Below are positions 1 to 8,413 of a stretch of 40,699 nucleotides of DNA, piece by piece. The stretch comes from JAKFWI01 sp035549875 (lineage in GTDB: Bacteria > Pseudomonadota > Alphaproteobacteria > Caulobacterales > Aquidulcibacteraceae): positions 1-40,699 of the forward strand of contig DASZPV010000125.1 of assembly GCA_035549875.1 (NCBI GenBank), written 5' to 3'. Position 1 is the stretch's first letter. Every line of letters begins with the position of its first letter. The position numbers and the translations under genes were made by a program. Below the pieces are notes generated by a model. It worked only from the letters and a program-made list of their open reading frames with translations. It did not search any database and was not told where the DNA came from.

Positions 1-708
1 GCCGACCCTGCCTGCGTCCGTCACGCTTGTCCGCTGCCATGCAGGATAGTTCTCAAACTTGGGATAGCCGGTCGTCACAACATACCGGCCGAGCACGCCG
101 CAAAGCCAGCGCGGGCGGCGCATCATGTCCATCAGCGCCCCGGTCGACAATTTGAACGGCAGGCCGAAACCGTTTCTGAGATTGTATTCGCGATTGGCGT
201 GCACGGGCGTATCGACCGTGACTATGAGGCCCTCAAATCCAGCATGACGCGCCCGCGCTACGGCCTGATAGGAGAGGTCCTTGTCGGCCCAGACGTAAAG
301 CTGGAACCAGAGGCGGCCGCCGGCCTGCTTTGCAATGCGCTCCAACGGCGTGCTCGAGTTTATCGACAACGAGAACGGGATGTTCGCCGCCGCCGCGGCT
401 TTGGCGATGGCAACCTCTCCGTCGTACCATAGCAAGCCCGCCGCGGCGGTGGGGGCGATTGCAGCTGGCATGTCGTGGGGCTGACCCATGAACGTAGCTG
501 CGGTGGTCCGCGCAGAAACGTCGATCAAAGCGCGCGGACAAAATCGCAATCCGTCGAAGGCGTCGCGATTGCGGTGGAGCAGAAGCTCGTCCTCACAGCC
601 GCGATCGACGTACTCGAAGAAGCCGCGCGGAAGCCTGCGCCGCGCCATGTCTCGCAGGTCAGTAATATTGAAGGCGCGGGAAAGGGGGCCGCCCGTGGCC
701 TTGCTCAA
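1..708 (-). CDS. FMN-dependent L-2-hydroxyacid dehydrogenase (LldD/mandelate dehydrogenase family), 3' end beyond window
   Basis: I translated this strand directly; 236 residues are visible and the C-terminal part lies outside the window. It starts NITDLRDMARRRLPRGFFEY, the family opening, followed by a PTAAAGLLWYDGE segment, GRLWFQLYV and TVDTPVHANREYNLRNGF, which are the N-terminal FMN-barrel blocks of lactate, glycolate and mandelate dehydrogenases. The family oxidises L-2-hydroxyacids to 2-oxoacids with FMN; the catalytic His/Arg near the C-terminus cannot be seen here. The start is TTG at 708-706, overlapping the TGA of the upstream class II aldolase gene (TTGA coupling). An in-frame TAG lies a few codons further upstream, and no ATG lies between that stop and this TTG. 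It is the third gene of an operon with two aldolase-family genes. The exact substrate is unknown. Confidence 0.88.
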   Translation of the reverse strand, partial: MSKATGGPLSRAFNITDLRDMARRRLPRGFFEYVDRGCEDELLLHRNRDAFDGLRFCPRALIDVSARTTAATFMGQPHDMPAAIAPTAAAGLLWYDGEVAIAKAAAAANIPFSLSINSSTPLERIAKQAGGRLWFQLYVWADKDLSYQAVARARHAGFEGLIVTVDTPVHANREYNLRNGFGLPFKLSTGALMDMMRRPRWLCGVLGRYVVTTGYPKFENYPAWQRTSVTDAGRVG

Positions 709-1475
709 TGCTTGTAGTCCGGCTCTTTTCTATCGAGAATCCGCTTGAGAGCCTCGAAGTGCCAGATCGCGTGCTTCTTGCCGCCATACACGCGGCTGCC
801 GAGCTTGGATGTGCTGGCCTTGATGATGTCAGGCGGCAGCATCTTCAGCGGCTTGCCGGTCCACATCGCATAGATCTGAACCTGCGCGACTTTCTCAACA
901 TAGTAGAGCAGATCGTATGCCTCAGCGACCGTTGGCGCGGCCGTCACCACGCCGTGATTGGACAACATCAGGATTTTCTTGTCGCCAAGAACCGCCGCGA
1001 GCCGCTCGCCTTCGCTTTGGTGGAAGGCTGGACCGTCGTAATTGTAATCGTATGCGGTGAGGTTGGAGACAAAGAGTTCCATCTGGCCGATCGGCAGGAA
1101 TTCCGGCTTCTCCAGACGCGTCAGCGCGCTGGCGAACGGCATGTGGGTGTGAAGCACGGCGGCGGCGTGCGGCGCCAGGCGGTGCAGCGGCGCATGGATC
1201 AGGAAACAGGATTGCTCGATCTCACCCTCGCCGGAGAGCAACGTCCCGTCGTAGCCGACTTCCATGAAGCAGCTTGCCGTTACTTCGGACCAATGCAGGC
1301 CAAACGGCATCTGGTAATACCGATCCGCCTTTCCCGGCACTCGGCATGTAAGGTGGTTGAAGATGCCCTCGTTGAAGTTTTCCATCGCGGCAAGGCGGTG
1401 CGCCGCCGCCAGATCGACGCGAGCCTGCCACTGCGCTTCATCGCGCGCCAGGCTATCGCGCATCATCAAGGACAT
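705..1475 (-). CDS. Class II aldolase/adducin family protein (copy 1)
   Basis: A 256-residue protein of the L-fuculose-phosphate/L-ribulose-phosphate class II aldolase fold. It has the zinc-binding pair H109-x-H111 in VLHTHMP and a later SNHG block that normally supplies the third His. These enzymes cleave or epimerise sugar phosphates through a zinc enediolate; many stand-alone members next to hydroxyacid dehydrogenases have no proven substrate. The ATG at 1475 has a GAGG about 7 bases upstream. The gene lies 22 bp after the copy 2 paralogue, and its stop overlaps the TTG start of the FMN dehydrogenase, so the three genes are probably co-transcribed. Fold assignment is firm; the reaction is not known. 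Confidence 0.9.
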   Translation of the reverse strand: MSLMMRDSLARDEAQWQARVDLAAAHRLAAMENFNEGIFNHLTCRVPGKADRYYQMPFGLHWSEVTASCFMEVGYDGTLLSGEGEIEQSCFLIHAPLHRLAPHAAAVLHTHMPFASALTRLEKPEFLPIGQMELFVSNLTAYDYNYDGPAFHQSEGERLAAVLGDKKILMLSNHGVVTAAPTVAEAYDLLYYVEKVAQVQIYAMWTGKPLKMLPPDIIKASTSKLGSRVYGGKKHAIWHFEALKRILDRKEPDYKH

Positions 1476-1497
1476 GGGTGAGCCTCACCGTGGGCGG

Positions 1498-2277
1498 TTA
1501 GTCTGCGTAGCTCGGATCGAGTGTGTTCAGCCTGCGCATGACCGCTTGCCACGCCGCTTTGTAGGCTGAGTATTTCGCGCCCTGCGCCGCCGTCTGCTGT
1601 ACGATTTCAGGCGAGGGAATCTTCAAGCGACCGCCGCCCGACTGCGCCGCGATCTGCGTTGCACAGGCCTTTTCGAGACGAAGACAAAGGTCGAAAGCCT
1701 CGGCGACAGACTTGCCCCAGACCAGTGTCCCGTGGTTGCGCAGGATCATGATCTTCTTGTCGCCAAGGTCATCGAACAGCGCCTGGCGATCTTCGGGTGT
1801 TGCTTCCAGCCCGCCGAAATCGTGGTAGGCGATCTTGCCGTAAACCAGCATCGCGAATTGCGACAGCGGCAGCAGACCGTGCTCCTGCGCCGACACCGCG
1901 ACCGCCGGGATCGTGTGCAAATGTATGATGCACTCGGCTTCCTTGATGCGTTCGTAGATGGCGCCATGGATTGTGACCCCGCCCCAATTCACAGGCTGAT
2001 CGGTCTCGGTAAGCTTGTTGCCCTGTAGATCGACCTTGATCAGGCTCGACGCGGTGATCTCATCGAACAACGAGCCAAGGGGATTGAGCAGGAAATGATC
2101 CTCCGGCGCCGGCACACGGGCGCTGAGGTGGGTGTATATGTGATCGTCCCACCCGAGCCTGTTGATCCAGCGGTACAGCGCCGCGAGTTCGACCCGGACA
2201 TTCCATTCTTCGGCGCTCACGCGCGAGCGAACCGTGGAGCCCGGAAACGCCGTCACCTTTCCCGCCAAGTCAGTCAT
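1498..2277 (-). CDS. Class II aldolase/adducin family protein (copy 2)
   Basis: A 259-residue paralogue of the next gene, showing the same architecture: an N-terminal WNVRVELAALYRWINRLGW helix, DHIYTHLSARVP, the zinc pair in CIIHLHTIP and the NHGTLVWG block. It is the first gene of the minus-strand operon, and its promoter must lie in the 184-bp gap shared with the TonB-dependent receptor. The pair is diverged, suggesting two different substrates or a heteromer rather than a recent duplication. Product is probably a zinc-dependent aldolase or decarboxylase acting on a hydroxyacid or sugar derivative; the substrate cannot be read from sequence. The ATG start has only a weak Shine-Dalgarno. Confidence 0.9.
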   Translation of the reverse strand: MTDLAGKVTAFPGSTVRSRVSAEEWNVRVELAALYRWINRLGWDDHIYTHLSARVPAPEDHFLLNPLGSLFDEITASSLIKVDLQGNKLTETDQPVNWGGVTIHGAIYERIKEAECIIHLHTIPAVAVSAQEHGLLPLSQFAMLVYGKIAYHDFGGLEATPEDRQALFDDLGDKKIMILRNHGTLVWGKSVAEAFDLCLRLEKACATQIAAQSGGGRLKIPSPEIVQQTAAQGAKYSAYKAAWQAVMRRLNTLDPSYAD

Positions 2278-2461
2278 CCGGTCGCCCTCGAATTGAGTCC
2301 GTTCTTGCCCCGGCCGGCCGGGGTTTCCGTGTCTCGGTCACAACCAGGTTATTCAAAAATGGGCCCTTGTCACGCGCCCAGAAATCCTATTACCATGACT
2401 TTAAGTCCAGACCAAAACAAAATGGCCAGAGCAACTGGATTGGCGCGGGAGGGGGATTATC
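2278..2461. promoter_or_regulatory. Divergent promoter region, aldolase operon / TonB receptor
   Basis: This 184-bp non-coding gap separates two divergent transcription units, so both promoters should lie here. It contains an AT-rich stretch around 2350-2420. A possible plus-strand -35 TTGTCA is near 2367, but no convincing -10 at the right spacing was found. A strong Shine-Dalgarno, GGGAGGGGG, lies at 2447-2455 in front of the receptor ATG. No copy of the GntR-type 18-mer found elsewhere in the window was seen here. Confidence 0.5.
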
Positions 2462-5362
2462 ATGAGCATGAAAACCGCATTGCGCGGCAGCGGATCGACG
2501 ATCACGCTTGCCGTTTCAGCTTTGATATTTGGCGGCGCCGCCGCAGTGGCGCAAACGCCGGCGGCGTCCAGCAGCAGTGAAGAGATTGTTGTTACCGGCA
2601 CCAACATTCGCGGCGCAGCCCCGGTGGGTTCGGGCCTTATTCAGGTGGGCCGTCAGCAGATCGAGAAGACGGGCGCCCAGACGGTGCAGCAGATTCTGCG
2701 CTCCATACCGGCGATCACCAGTTCGGGCGCCACGCCACAGGGGCTCAACCCAGGCAATTCCTATTTCTCGCCGACCATTCACGGCCTCGGCGCCAGTTCG
2801 AGCAATTCGACCCTGGTGTTGATCGACGGCCACCGCGTGGCGCCTGGCAATCAGGGCGCGCTTATCGATCCGAACATCATACCGCCCATCGCGCTAGAGC
2901 GGGTAGAAGTGCTCGCCGAAGGCGCATCCTCGGTTTACGGCTCGGACGCCGTCGCTGGCGTCGTCAACTTCATCACCCGCCGAAACTATGAGGGCATCCA
3001 GATCACAGGGCAGACCGCATTTGCTGACAGCTACCAGGCCCGCGCCGCCGGCCTGCTCGCGGGCAAGCGCTGGGATTCCGGTTCGGCGATGTTCGCCTAT
3101 AATTATTCAGGCCGCGATGCGCTGAAATACGCTGACCGCGACTACCTCAACCGCGACCACCGCGCGCAGGGCGGCACCAATTTCGGCACGTTCTTCTGCG
3201 CCCCCGCGGCGATCCAGCCTGGCGGCGCCGGCAATCTCTATCTGGGACCTGACTACATAACGAACCTGGCCAACACGGCCGCCAATTCGCCATGCCAGAA
3301 AACCATTGTGGGCGACGTATTTCCGAGCGACACACGCCACAACGCGATGTTCAAGTTTCGCGAGGATATCAACGAAAAGCTGAACGTTGGCGTCGATCTG
3401 GTCTATTCGCGCCTGCATCAAATCACGAACGTGTCGCGCGGCACGCTGACGACGACGGTGTTTCGCACCGGGACGCAGGCAAATCCCTTCTACGTCAATC
3501 CGGCGGGTATTTTGCCCGGAACCACGGCGGGCGACAGGCAGTCGGTTCGGTTTAACGCCGACGATCTTTTGGGCCCCGGCGCCTTCACCACGCTCAACAC
3601 GACCGATGTCAACGTGTCGAGCGATTTTGAGTACAAGGTCAACGACCGCTTCCGCATTACCGGTCTGGCGCTGTATGGGCAAAACAACACGTTCATTGGC
3701 AGCGACGGTACGCTGAATGTGAGCGCCGCCAATTTGGCGCTCAACGGCACGACCAATGGCAGCGGGAATCTCCTGACTCCCTCAATTGCAGGCACTTCGA
3801 CCATAGTAACCACGTTGCCGCTGACGGCGGCCAACTCGCTCGACGTGTGGAATCTGCTCGCTACCAATCGGACGACGGCGGCGGTCAAGGCGCGGCTGAT
3901 CGACAACGCCCAGACGACCTTCGGCGATTTCTCGATCCAGCAGTACAAGCTCGGCGCGGACGGCAAACTCGCCACTTTACCCGGCGGTGATCTGAGCCTT
4001 GCCGTAGGCGGCGAATACGCCTCCTACGGGTTCGACTTCCGGCGGACACGCTCGAACAATTCCGGCCCTGCCTCGCAAGGCAGTGAGTTTTTCGGTCTGC
4101 GTTTGGGCCGCCACGTTGAATCGGCGTTCGCCGAACTTCTCGTTCCGCTGGTTGGCGACAACAATGCGATGTCGTTCATCAGGAAGCTCGATGTCAGCCT
4201 CTCAACCCGTTACGACGATTACAGCGAAGTGGGATCGACGACCAACCCGCGCGCCGCCGTCAACTGGGAGCCGGTTGAGGGGCTCAAGTTCCGCGGCAAT
4301 TTCGCCCGCTCTTTCGTTGCGCCACAACTCGTCAACGTCGGCGATTTGAAGCGCGGCGGTTTGACGACGCTCAGCAATATCTCCGTCGTTTCCCAACAGC
4401 TTATCGTGCCGCAAGCGAGTTTCCCACTCGCCGCGTCCGTGCCCGGTGTCACCTGCGCTGCAGGCACCTGCACGGTCAGCACTTCGATCACCGGCATCAA
4501 CGTCAACGGGGGCGCGGCCAACGCCCAGCCTGGTAAAGGCGAAAGCTGGTCGATCGGCGCCGATTTCAAGCCGAAATTCCTGTCCGGGTTCAGTGCAGGG
4601 ATCACGCTGTTCAACAACAAGTTGATCAATCAGATCACGGGCACCAGCGCATCCAATGCGATCAATGCCGCCGCTCTGAACAGCAACTTGAAGTTCTTCC
4701 CCACCGGCGCCACGCAGGCGGACGTCGATGCTGTCGCAGCCGGCTACCCGTTGCAGAACTCGTTGCCTGCAACGATCTCGTACATCCTCGTGGTCAAGTC
4801 GCAGAATGTCCTTAACCTCGACATCCAGGGCGTCGACGCACAGGCGGAATACAAAATCCCAACCGAATCGATGGGCACATTTGATATTGGCGGTTCGGTG
4901 ACTAGCTTCACCAAGTTCGATCAATTCATCAAGGGCGGCCCGAAATTCAGCGTGCTGGGCACCACCGGCTTCAACAACACCTTCCCCTCGATCAAGACTA
5001 CCGGACGGGCCTATCTCGGCTGGGATGCCGGTGGTTTCTCTGTCATCGGCTATGCCAATTACACCAGCAGTTACAAGAACTGGTCGAGCAGCACGGTCAC
5101 GCCCTTGGTGTCGGCGAGCGGCAATCCGGTCAGCGGCGGCGACAAGGTCAAAGCCAGCACCGTATTCGACCTTCACGCGGCGTATTCGTTCGGCGAGGGC
5201 CGCCTGAACGGGACGCAGGTTTTCCTCGATGTGGCGAACATCTTCGATAAGGATCCGGTGTTCTACAATTTCTCGAACACTGCGGGGCTATCTGGCGTCG
5301 ATCCTTACACGGCTAACGTGCTGGGGCGTCTCGTCTCTGTGGGCTTCCGCCTTAGCTACTAG
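2462..5362 (+). CDS. TonB-dependent outer-membrane receptor
   Basis: A 966-residue outer-membrane active transporter. Residues 1-30 are a Sec signal peptide ending in AVAQ. A TonB-box-like EEIVVTG follows at about 40-46. The plug domain runs to about 175, with LRSIPAIT, LVLIDGHRV, LERVEVLAEGASSVYGSDAVAGVVNFITRR, typical of these receptors. The rest is a long beta-barrel rich in alternating aromatic and polar strands, ending VGFRLSY with the expected terminal aromatic residue. Length fits the large alphaproteobacterial sugar or aromatic-oligomer receptors. The start has a strong GGGAGGGGG ribosome site. It heads a group with two hydroxyacid/aldehyde oxidation genes, so the ligand may be a precursor of those substrates; that is inference. 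No ExbB/ExbD/TonB genes are nearby. Confidence 0.95.
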   Translation: MSMKTALRGSGSTITLAVSALIFGGAAAVAQTPAASSSSEEIVVTGTNIRGAAPVGSGLIQVGRQQIEKTGAQTVQQILRSIPAITSSGATPQGLNPGNSYFSPTIHGLGASSSNSTLVLIDGHRVAPGNQGALIDPNIIPPIALERVEVLAEGASSVYGSDAVAGVVNFITRRNYEGIQITGQTAFADSYQARAAGLLAGKRWDSGSAMFAYNYSGRDALKYADRDYLNRDHRAQGGTNFGTFFCAPAAIQPGGAGNLYLGPDYITNLANTAANSPCQKTIVGDVFPSDTRHNAMFKFREDINEKLNVGVDLVYSRLHQITNVSRGTLTTTVFRTGTQANPFYVNPAGILPGTTAGDRQSVRFNADDLLGPGAFTTLNTTDVNVSSDFEYKVNDRFRITGLALYGQNNTFIGSDGTLNVSAANLALNGTTNGSGNLLTPSIAGTSTIVTTLPLTAANSLDVWNLLATNRTTAAVKARLIDNAQTTFGDFSIQQYKLGADGKLATLPGGDLSLAVGGEYASYGFDFRRTRSNNSGPASQGSEFFGLRLGRHVESAFAELLVPLVGDNNAMSFIRKLDVSLSTRYDDYSEVGSTTNPRAAVNWEPVEGLKFRGNFARSFVAPQLVNVGDLKRGGLTTLSNISVVSQQLIVPQASFPLAASVPGVTCAAGTCTVSTSITGINVNGGAANAQPGKGESWSIGADFKPKFLSGFSAGITLFNNKLINQITGTSASNAINAAALNSNLKFFPTGATQADVDAVAAGYPLQNSLPATISYILVVKSQNVLNLDIQGVDAQAEYKIPTESMGTFDIGGSVTSFTKFDQFIKGGPKFSVLGTTGFNNTFPSIKTTGRAYLGWDAGGFSVIGYANYTSSYKNWSSSTVTPLVSASGNPVSGGDKVKASTVFDLHAAYSFGEGRLNGTQVFLDVANIFDKDPVFYNFSNTAGLSGVDPYTANVLGRLVSVGFRLSY

Positions 5363-5374
5363 CTCCTTCTCGGC

Positions 5375-5410
5375 AGTGACGGCGCGGCGACAGTTGCGCG
5401 CGCCGTCACT
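5375..5410 (+). terminator. Perfect 12-bp hairpin after the TonB receptor gene
   Basis: AGTGACGGCGCG at 5375-5386 pairs perfectly with CGCGCCGTCACT at 5399-5410 around a 12-base loop. It starts 12 bp after the receptor stop codon. No T-run follows, so it may be a stabiliser or an attenuating hairpin that separates receptor expression from the downstream dehydrogenase genes rather than a classical intrinsic terminator. Confidence 0.55.
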
Positions 5411-5525
5411 AACGGCAGGCGCCGACAGCAGCTCTTGATCCTGGCGCGATGAACGCTATCGCTAGTGGCGCGAGCGCGGTTTCGCGCGAGCATATGCTTG
5501 TATCGCTCAGCGACAGGGGCAGGAA

Positions 5526-6959
5526 TTGACTGAAGCGGCAGTCGCGGAGCTGAAACACGTCCTTGGGCCGAGGGGCTGGCTGGAAGGCCCGGACGCTGCC
5601 AGTTATGAGCGCGACGAGCGCGGCGTCTACCGCGGAAAGTCGCTCCTCTTCGTACGCCCCGCTAACACGAAGGAGGTCGCCGCGGTCGTTCAGGTCTGCG
5701 CAAGACATGGCGTTTGCGTCGTCCCGCAGGGCGGAAACACCGGCCTGTGCGGCGGGTCCGTGCCGGCGGGAGACAAGCCGTCGATCATCTTGTCGCTGGC
5801 GCGGATGAACCGCATCCTTTCACTCGACCGCGATCGCTTCAGCGTCACTGTTGAAGCCGGCTGCATTCTTCAGACGATCCATGACGCCGCCGAAGGCGTG
5901 AATCTTCGCTTCGGAATGGATTGGGGCGCGCGCGGATCGGCCACCGTCGGCGGGGGCGTCTCCACCAATGCCGGAGGGCTCAACGTGCTGAAGTTCGGCA
6001 CGGCGCGCGAACAGGTTCTCGGACTGGAAGTAGTGTTGGCGGACGGGCGAATCTGGGACGGGCTGAGATCTTTGCGCAAAGACAGTTCCGGCTACGACCT
6101 CAAACATCTTTTCATCGGCGCGGAAGGCACGCTGGGGATCGTCACCAAAGTGGTGTTGAAGCTCTACCCGCGCCCACGGCAGGAAATATCGATGTTCCTG
6201 ACGCTGACCGACACCGCGCGGCTTCCCGAAATGTATGGTCTCGCCCGCGACAGACTGTCCGACAAACTTACGGCTTTCGAACTGCTGCCCGGCCGGTTTG
6301 TGGACCTCGCCGTGCAGCGCAACAGCGCGCTGCGCAAGCCCACGGCCGCCGCGTCCGACTGGTATGTTTTGGTCCGGGCCGCCGGCGAAGAGGGTATCGG
6401 CGCCGATCTGCTCGCTTTCTTCGAGGCGGCAGTCGAGCAAACATTGAGCGAGGACGGCGCGCTGGCCTCGTCCGAGGCGCAGGAGCGGAACTTCTGGGTT
6501 ATCCGCGATGAAGTGTCGCCCATGAAAATCCTGGGCGGACAGCTCTGGAAATGGGACGCCGCCGTGCCAATCGATCGTATGGCGGAGTTCTATTTCGCCA
6601 CGCACCGTACGGCCGCCGCGATCCATCCGGGGCTACAGGTCTACATGTACGGGCATGTCGGCGACGGCAATTGGCACATGAGCGTGGGCCCCGGTCCTGA
6701 CATGGCCGCCGCTGAATTTGAGAGTTTTCGCGTTCGGACGATCGGCGCGATCGACAAACTAATTTGGGAGTTCGGCGGCACCATCAGCGCCGAACATGGC
6801 GTGGGTGTCGAGAACATGAACCGGATCGTCGGGCAAAAGCCGCCGGTCGAGCGCGAATACATGGCCGCCGTGCGGCGGCTGTTCGATCCAAAGGGCCTTT
6901 TCAACCCCGGCAAAGTGATTGATCCAGATGCCGCCCTTCACGTCGAACAACTCAACTGA
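5526..6959 (+). CDS. FAD-binding 2-hydroxyacid dehydrogenase (GlcD/D-lactate/D-2-hydroxyglutarate dehydrogenase family)
   Basis: A 477-residue VAO/PCMH-fold flavoprotein. The FAD pyrophosphate-binding block VVPQGGNTGLCGGSVP lies near residue 70, FGMDWGARGSATVGGGVSTNAGG near 130, and the C-terminal FAD-oxidase C domain carries HVGDGNWHMSV and GTISAEHGVG. The family oxidises D-2-hydroxyacids (D-lactate, D-2-hydroxyglutarate, glycolate) and passes electrons to an acceptor such as a quinone or cytochrome. The start is TTG at 5526 behind a GGGGCAGGA ribosome site; an in-frame TAG lies upstream and no ATG or GTG lies between them. It is followed after 12 bp by the aldehyde dehydrogenase gene, an evident two-gene operon. 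The substrate is unknown. Confidence 0.9.
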   Translation: MTEAAVAELKHVLGPRGWLEGPDAASYERDERGVYRGKSLLFVRPANTKEVAAVVQVCARHGVCVVPQGGNTGLCGGSVPAGDKPSIILSLARMNRILSLDRDRFSVTVEAGCILQTIHDAAEGVNLRFGMDWGARGSATVGGGVSTNAGGLNVLKFGTAREQVLGLEVVLADGRIWDGLRSLRKDSSGYDLKHLFIGAEGTLGIVTKVVLKLYPRPRQEISMFLTLTDTARLPEMYGLARDRLSDKLTAFELLPGRFVDLAVQRNSALRKPTAAASDWYVLVRAAGEEGIGADLLAFFEAAVEQTLSEDGALASSEAQERNFWVIRDEVSPMKILGGQLWKWDAAVPIDRMAEFYFATHRTAAAIHPGLQVYMYGHVGDGNWHMSVGPGPDMAAAEFESFRVRTIGAIDKLIWEFGGTISAEHGVGVENMNRIVGQKPPVEREYMAAVRRLFDPKGLFNPGKVIDPDAALHVEQLN

Positions 6960-6971
6960 CAAGGCCGGCAG

Positions 6972-8408
6972 ATGAAGCTCAATTTTATCGGCGGCGAATG
7001 GGTTGGTTCGGCCTCTGCGTCGGCGAACGTAAACCCGTCGAATACGAACGATGTCATCGATGAATTCGCCCGGGCGGATCGCGCTCAGGCAGATGCGGCG
7101 GTCGATGCAGCAACGGCCGCGGCGCCGGGTTGGAGGCGTTCAACGATCCAGCAGCGCCATGACTTTCTGAAGGCGATCGGGGACGAACTTATCGACCGCG
7201 CGGCCGAATTGGGCCGGCTGCTCTCGCGCGAGGAAGGAAAGACGCTGGCCGAGGGCGTCGGCGAGGTTACGCGCGCGGGCCAGATATTTGATTTTTTCGC
7301 AGGAGAGTGCCTGCGCATTCCAGGCGAACGCATTGATTCTGTAAGGCCGGGCGTTGACGTTGAGATCACGCGCGAGCCGATTGGCGTGGTCGGCCTGATC
7401 ACGCCCTGGAACGTGCCGATCGCCATTCCGGCTTGGAAGATCGCGCCCGCGCTCGCCTACGGCAATTGCGTGGTGCTGAAACCGGCCGATCTGGTGCCCG
7501 CTTCCGCCCACGCCCTTACGGAGATCATAGCGCGCGCCGGCTTGCCGCCGGGCGTGTTCAATCTGGTGATGGGTCGCGGCGCCGAGGTGGGCCAGACGCT
7601 GCTCGAACATCCGGGCATCGATGGCATTTCGTTCACCGGGTCGGAGGAAACGGGCAGGCGCATTGCCGCCGCCTGCGTGGCGGCGCCGACGATGAAGAAA
7701 TTTCAGTTGGAGATGGGCGGGAAAAACCCGCTCGTCGTGCTTGCTGACGCTGACATCGATCTGGCGGCCGATTGCGCGATAAATGGCGCATTCTTCTCCA
7801 CGGGGCAGAAATGCACCGCTTCCTCGCGCCTCATCGTTGCTGACGACATCCATGATCGCTTCGTCGAAGCCGTCGCGGCGCGCATGGCGGCCCTTAAGGT
7901 CGATGACGCGCTCGCGCCAGGCACGCAGATTGGGCCGGTCGTATCCGAAGCGCAATTGCAACAAAACCTGCGTTATATCGAAATCGGCGACAAGGAAGGC
8001 GCGCGGCTGAAAGCGGGCGGCCAGGTGCTGAAGCGCGAAACGCCCGGCTACTACATGGCGCCGGCGCTGTTCACCGAAGCCACGAACCAGATGCGCATCG
8101 CGCGCGAAGAGATTTTTGGGCCCGTCGCCTGCGTCATTCGCGTCAAGGACTATGATGAGGCGTTGGCGGTCGCCAATGACACCGTGTTTGGCCTTTCGGC
8201 AAGCATCTGCACGCGCAGTCTGAAGCATGCTGTGCACTTCAAGCGCAACAGCGTAACCGGCAATGTGATGATCAACCTCCCCTCGTCCGGCGGGGATTAT
8301 CACGTGGCGTTCGGCGGCAGAAAGCGGTCAAGTTATGGCTCGCGCGAGCAGGGACGCTACGCTGCAGAATTCTACACCGCCGTGAAGACCGCCTATACGT
8401 TGCCTTGA
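6972..8408 (+). CDS. NAD(P)-dependent aldehyde dehydrogenase, alpha-ketoglutarate-semialdehyde dehydrogenase type
   Basis: A 478-residue aldehyde dehydrogenase with all catalytic residues: N147 in TPWNVP, E247 in QLEMGGK and nucleophile C281 in STGQKCTASSR. The C-terminus (FGGRKRSSYGSREQGRYAAEFYT) is the signature of the 2,5-dioxovalerate (alpha-ketoglutarate semialdehyde) dehydrogenases that end the non-phosphorylative pentose and hexarate pathways. Product would be 2-oxoglutarate. It follows the FAD hydroxyacid dehydrogenase after 12 bp and converges on the SDR gene only 5 bp downstream. The pathway partners that would make the semialdehyde (KDP or KDG dehydratase) are not next to it, though an IlvD-type pentonate dehydratase homologue is at 31.4-33.1 kb. 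A related aldehyde substrate is possible. Confidence 0.88.
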   Translation: MKLNFIGGEWVGSASASANVNPSNTNDVIDEFARADRAQADAAVDAATAAAPGWRRSTIQQRHDFLKAIGDELIDRAAELGRLLSREEGKTLAEGVGEVTRAGQIFDFFAGECLRIPGERIDSVRPGVDVEITREPIGVVGLITPWNVPIAIPAWKIAPALAYGNCVVLKPADLVPASAHALTEIIARAGLPPGVFNLVMGRGAEVGQTLLEHPGIDGISFTGSEETGRRIAAACVAAPTMKKFQLEMGGKNPLVVLADADIDLAADCAINGAFFSTGQKCTASSRLIVADDIHDRFVEAVAARMAALKVDDALAPGTQIGPVVSEAQLQQNLRYIEIGDKEGARLKAGGQVLKRETPGYYMAPALFTEATNQMRIAREEIFGPVACVIRVKDYDEALAVANDTVFGLSASICTRSLKHAVHFKRNSVTGNVMINLPSSGGDYHVAFGGRKRSSYGSREQGRYAAEFYTAVKTAYTLP

Positions 8409-8413
8409 CTGGC

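Noticed and set aside
4202..5176. 324-codon minus-strand ORF within the TonB receptor gene
   Set aside because: Composition is Arg/Asp/Gly-rich without motifs and it is fully antisense to a convincing receptor barrel; a shadow of GC-rich coding.
7140..8303. 387-codon minus-strand ORF opposite the aldehyde dehydrogenase
   Set aside because: Antisense shadow with no motif.
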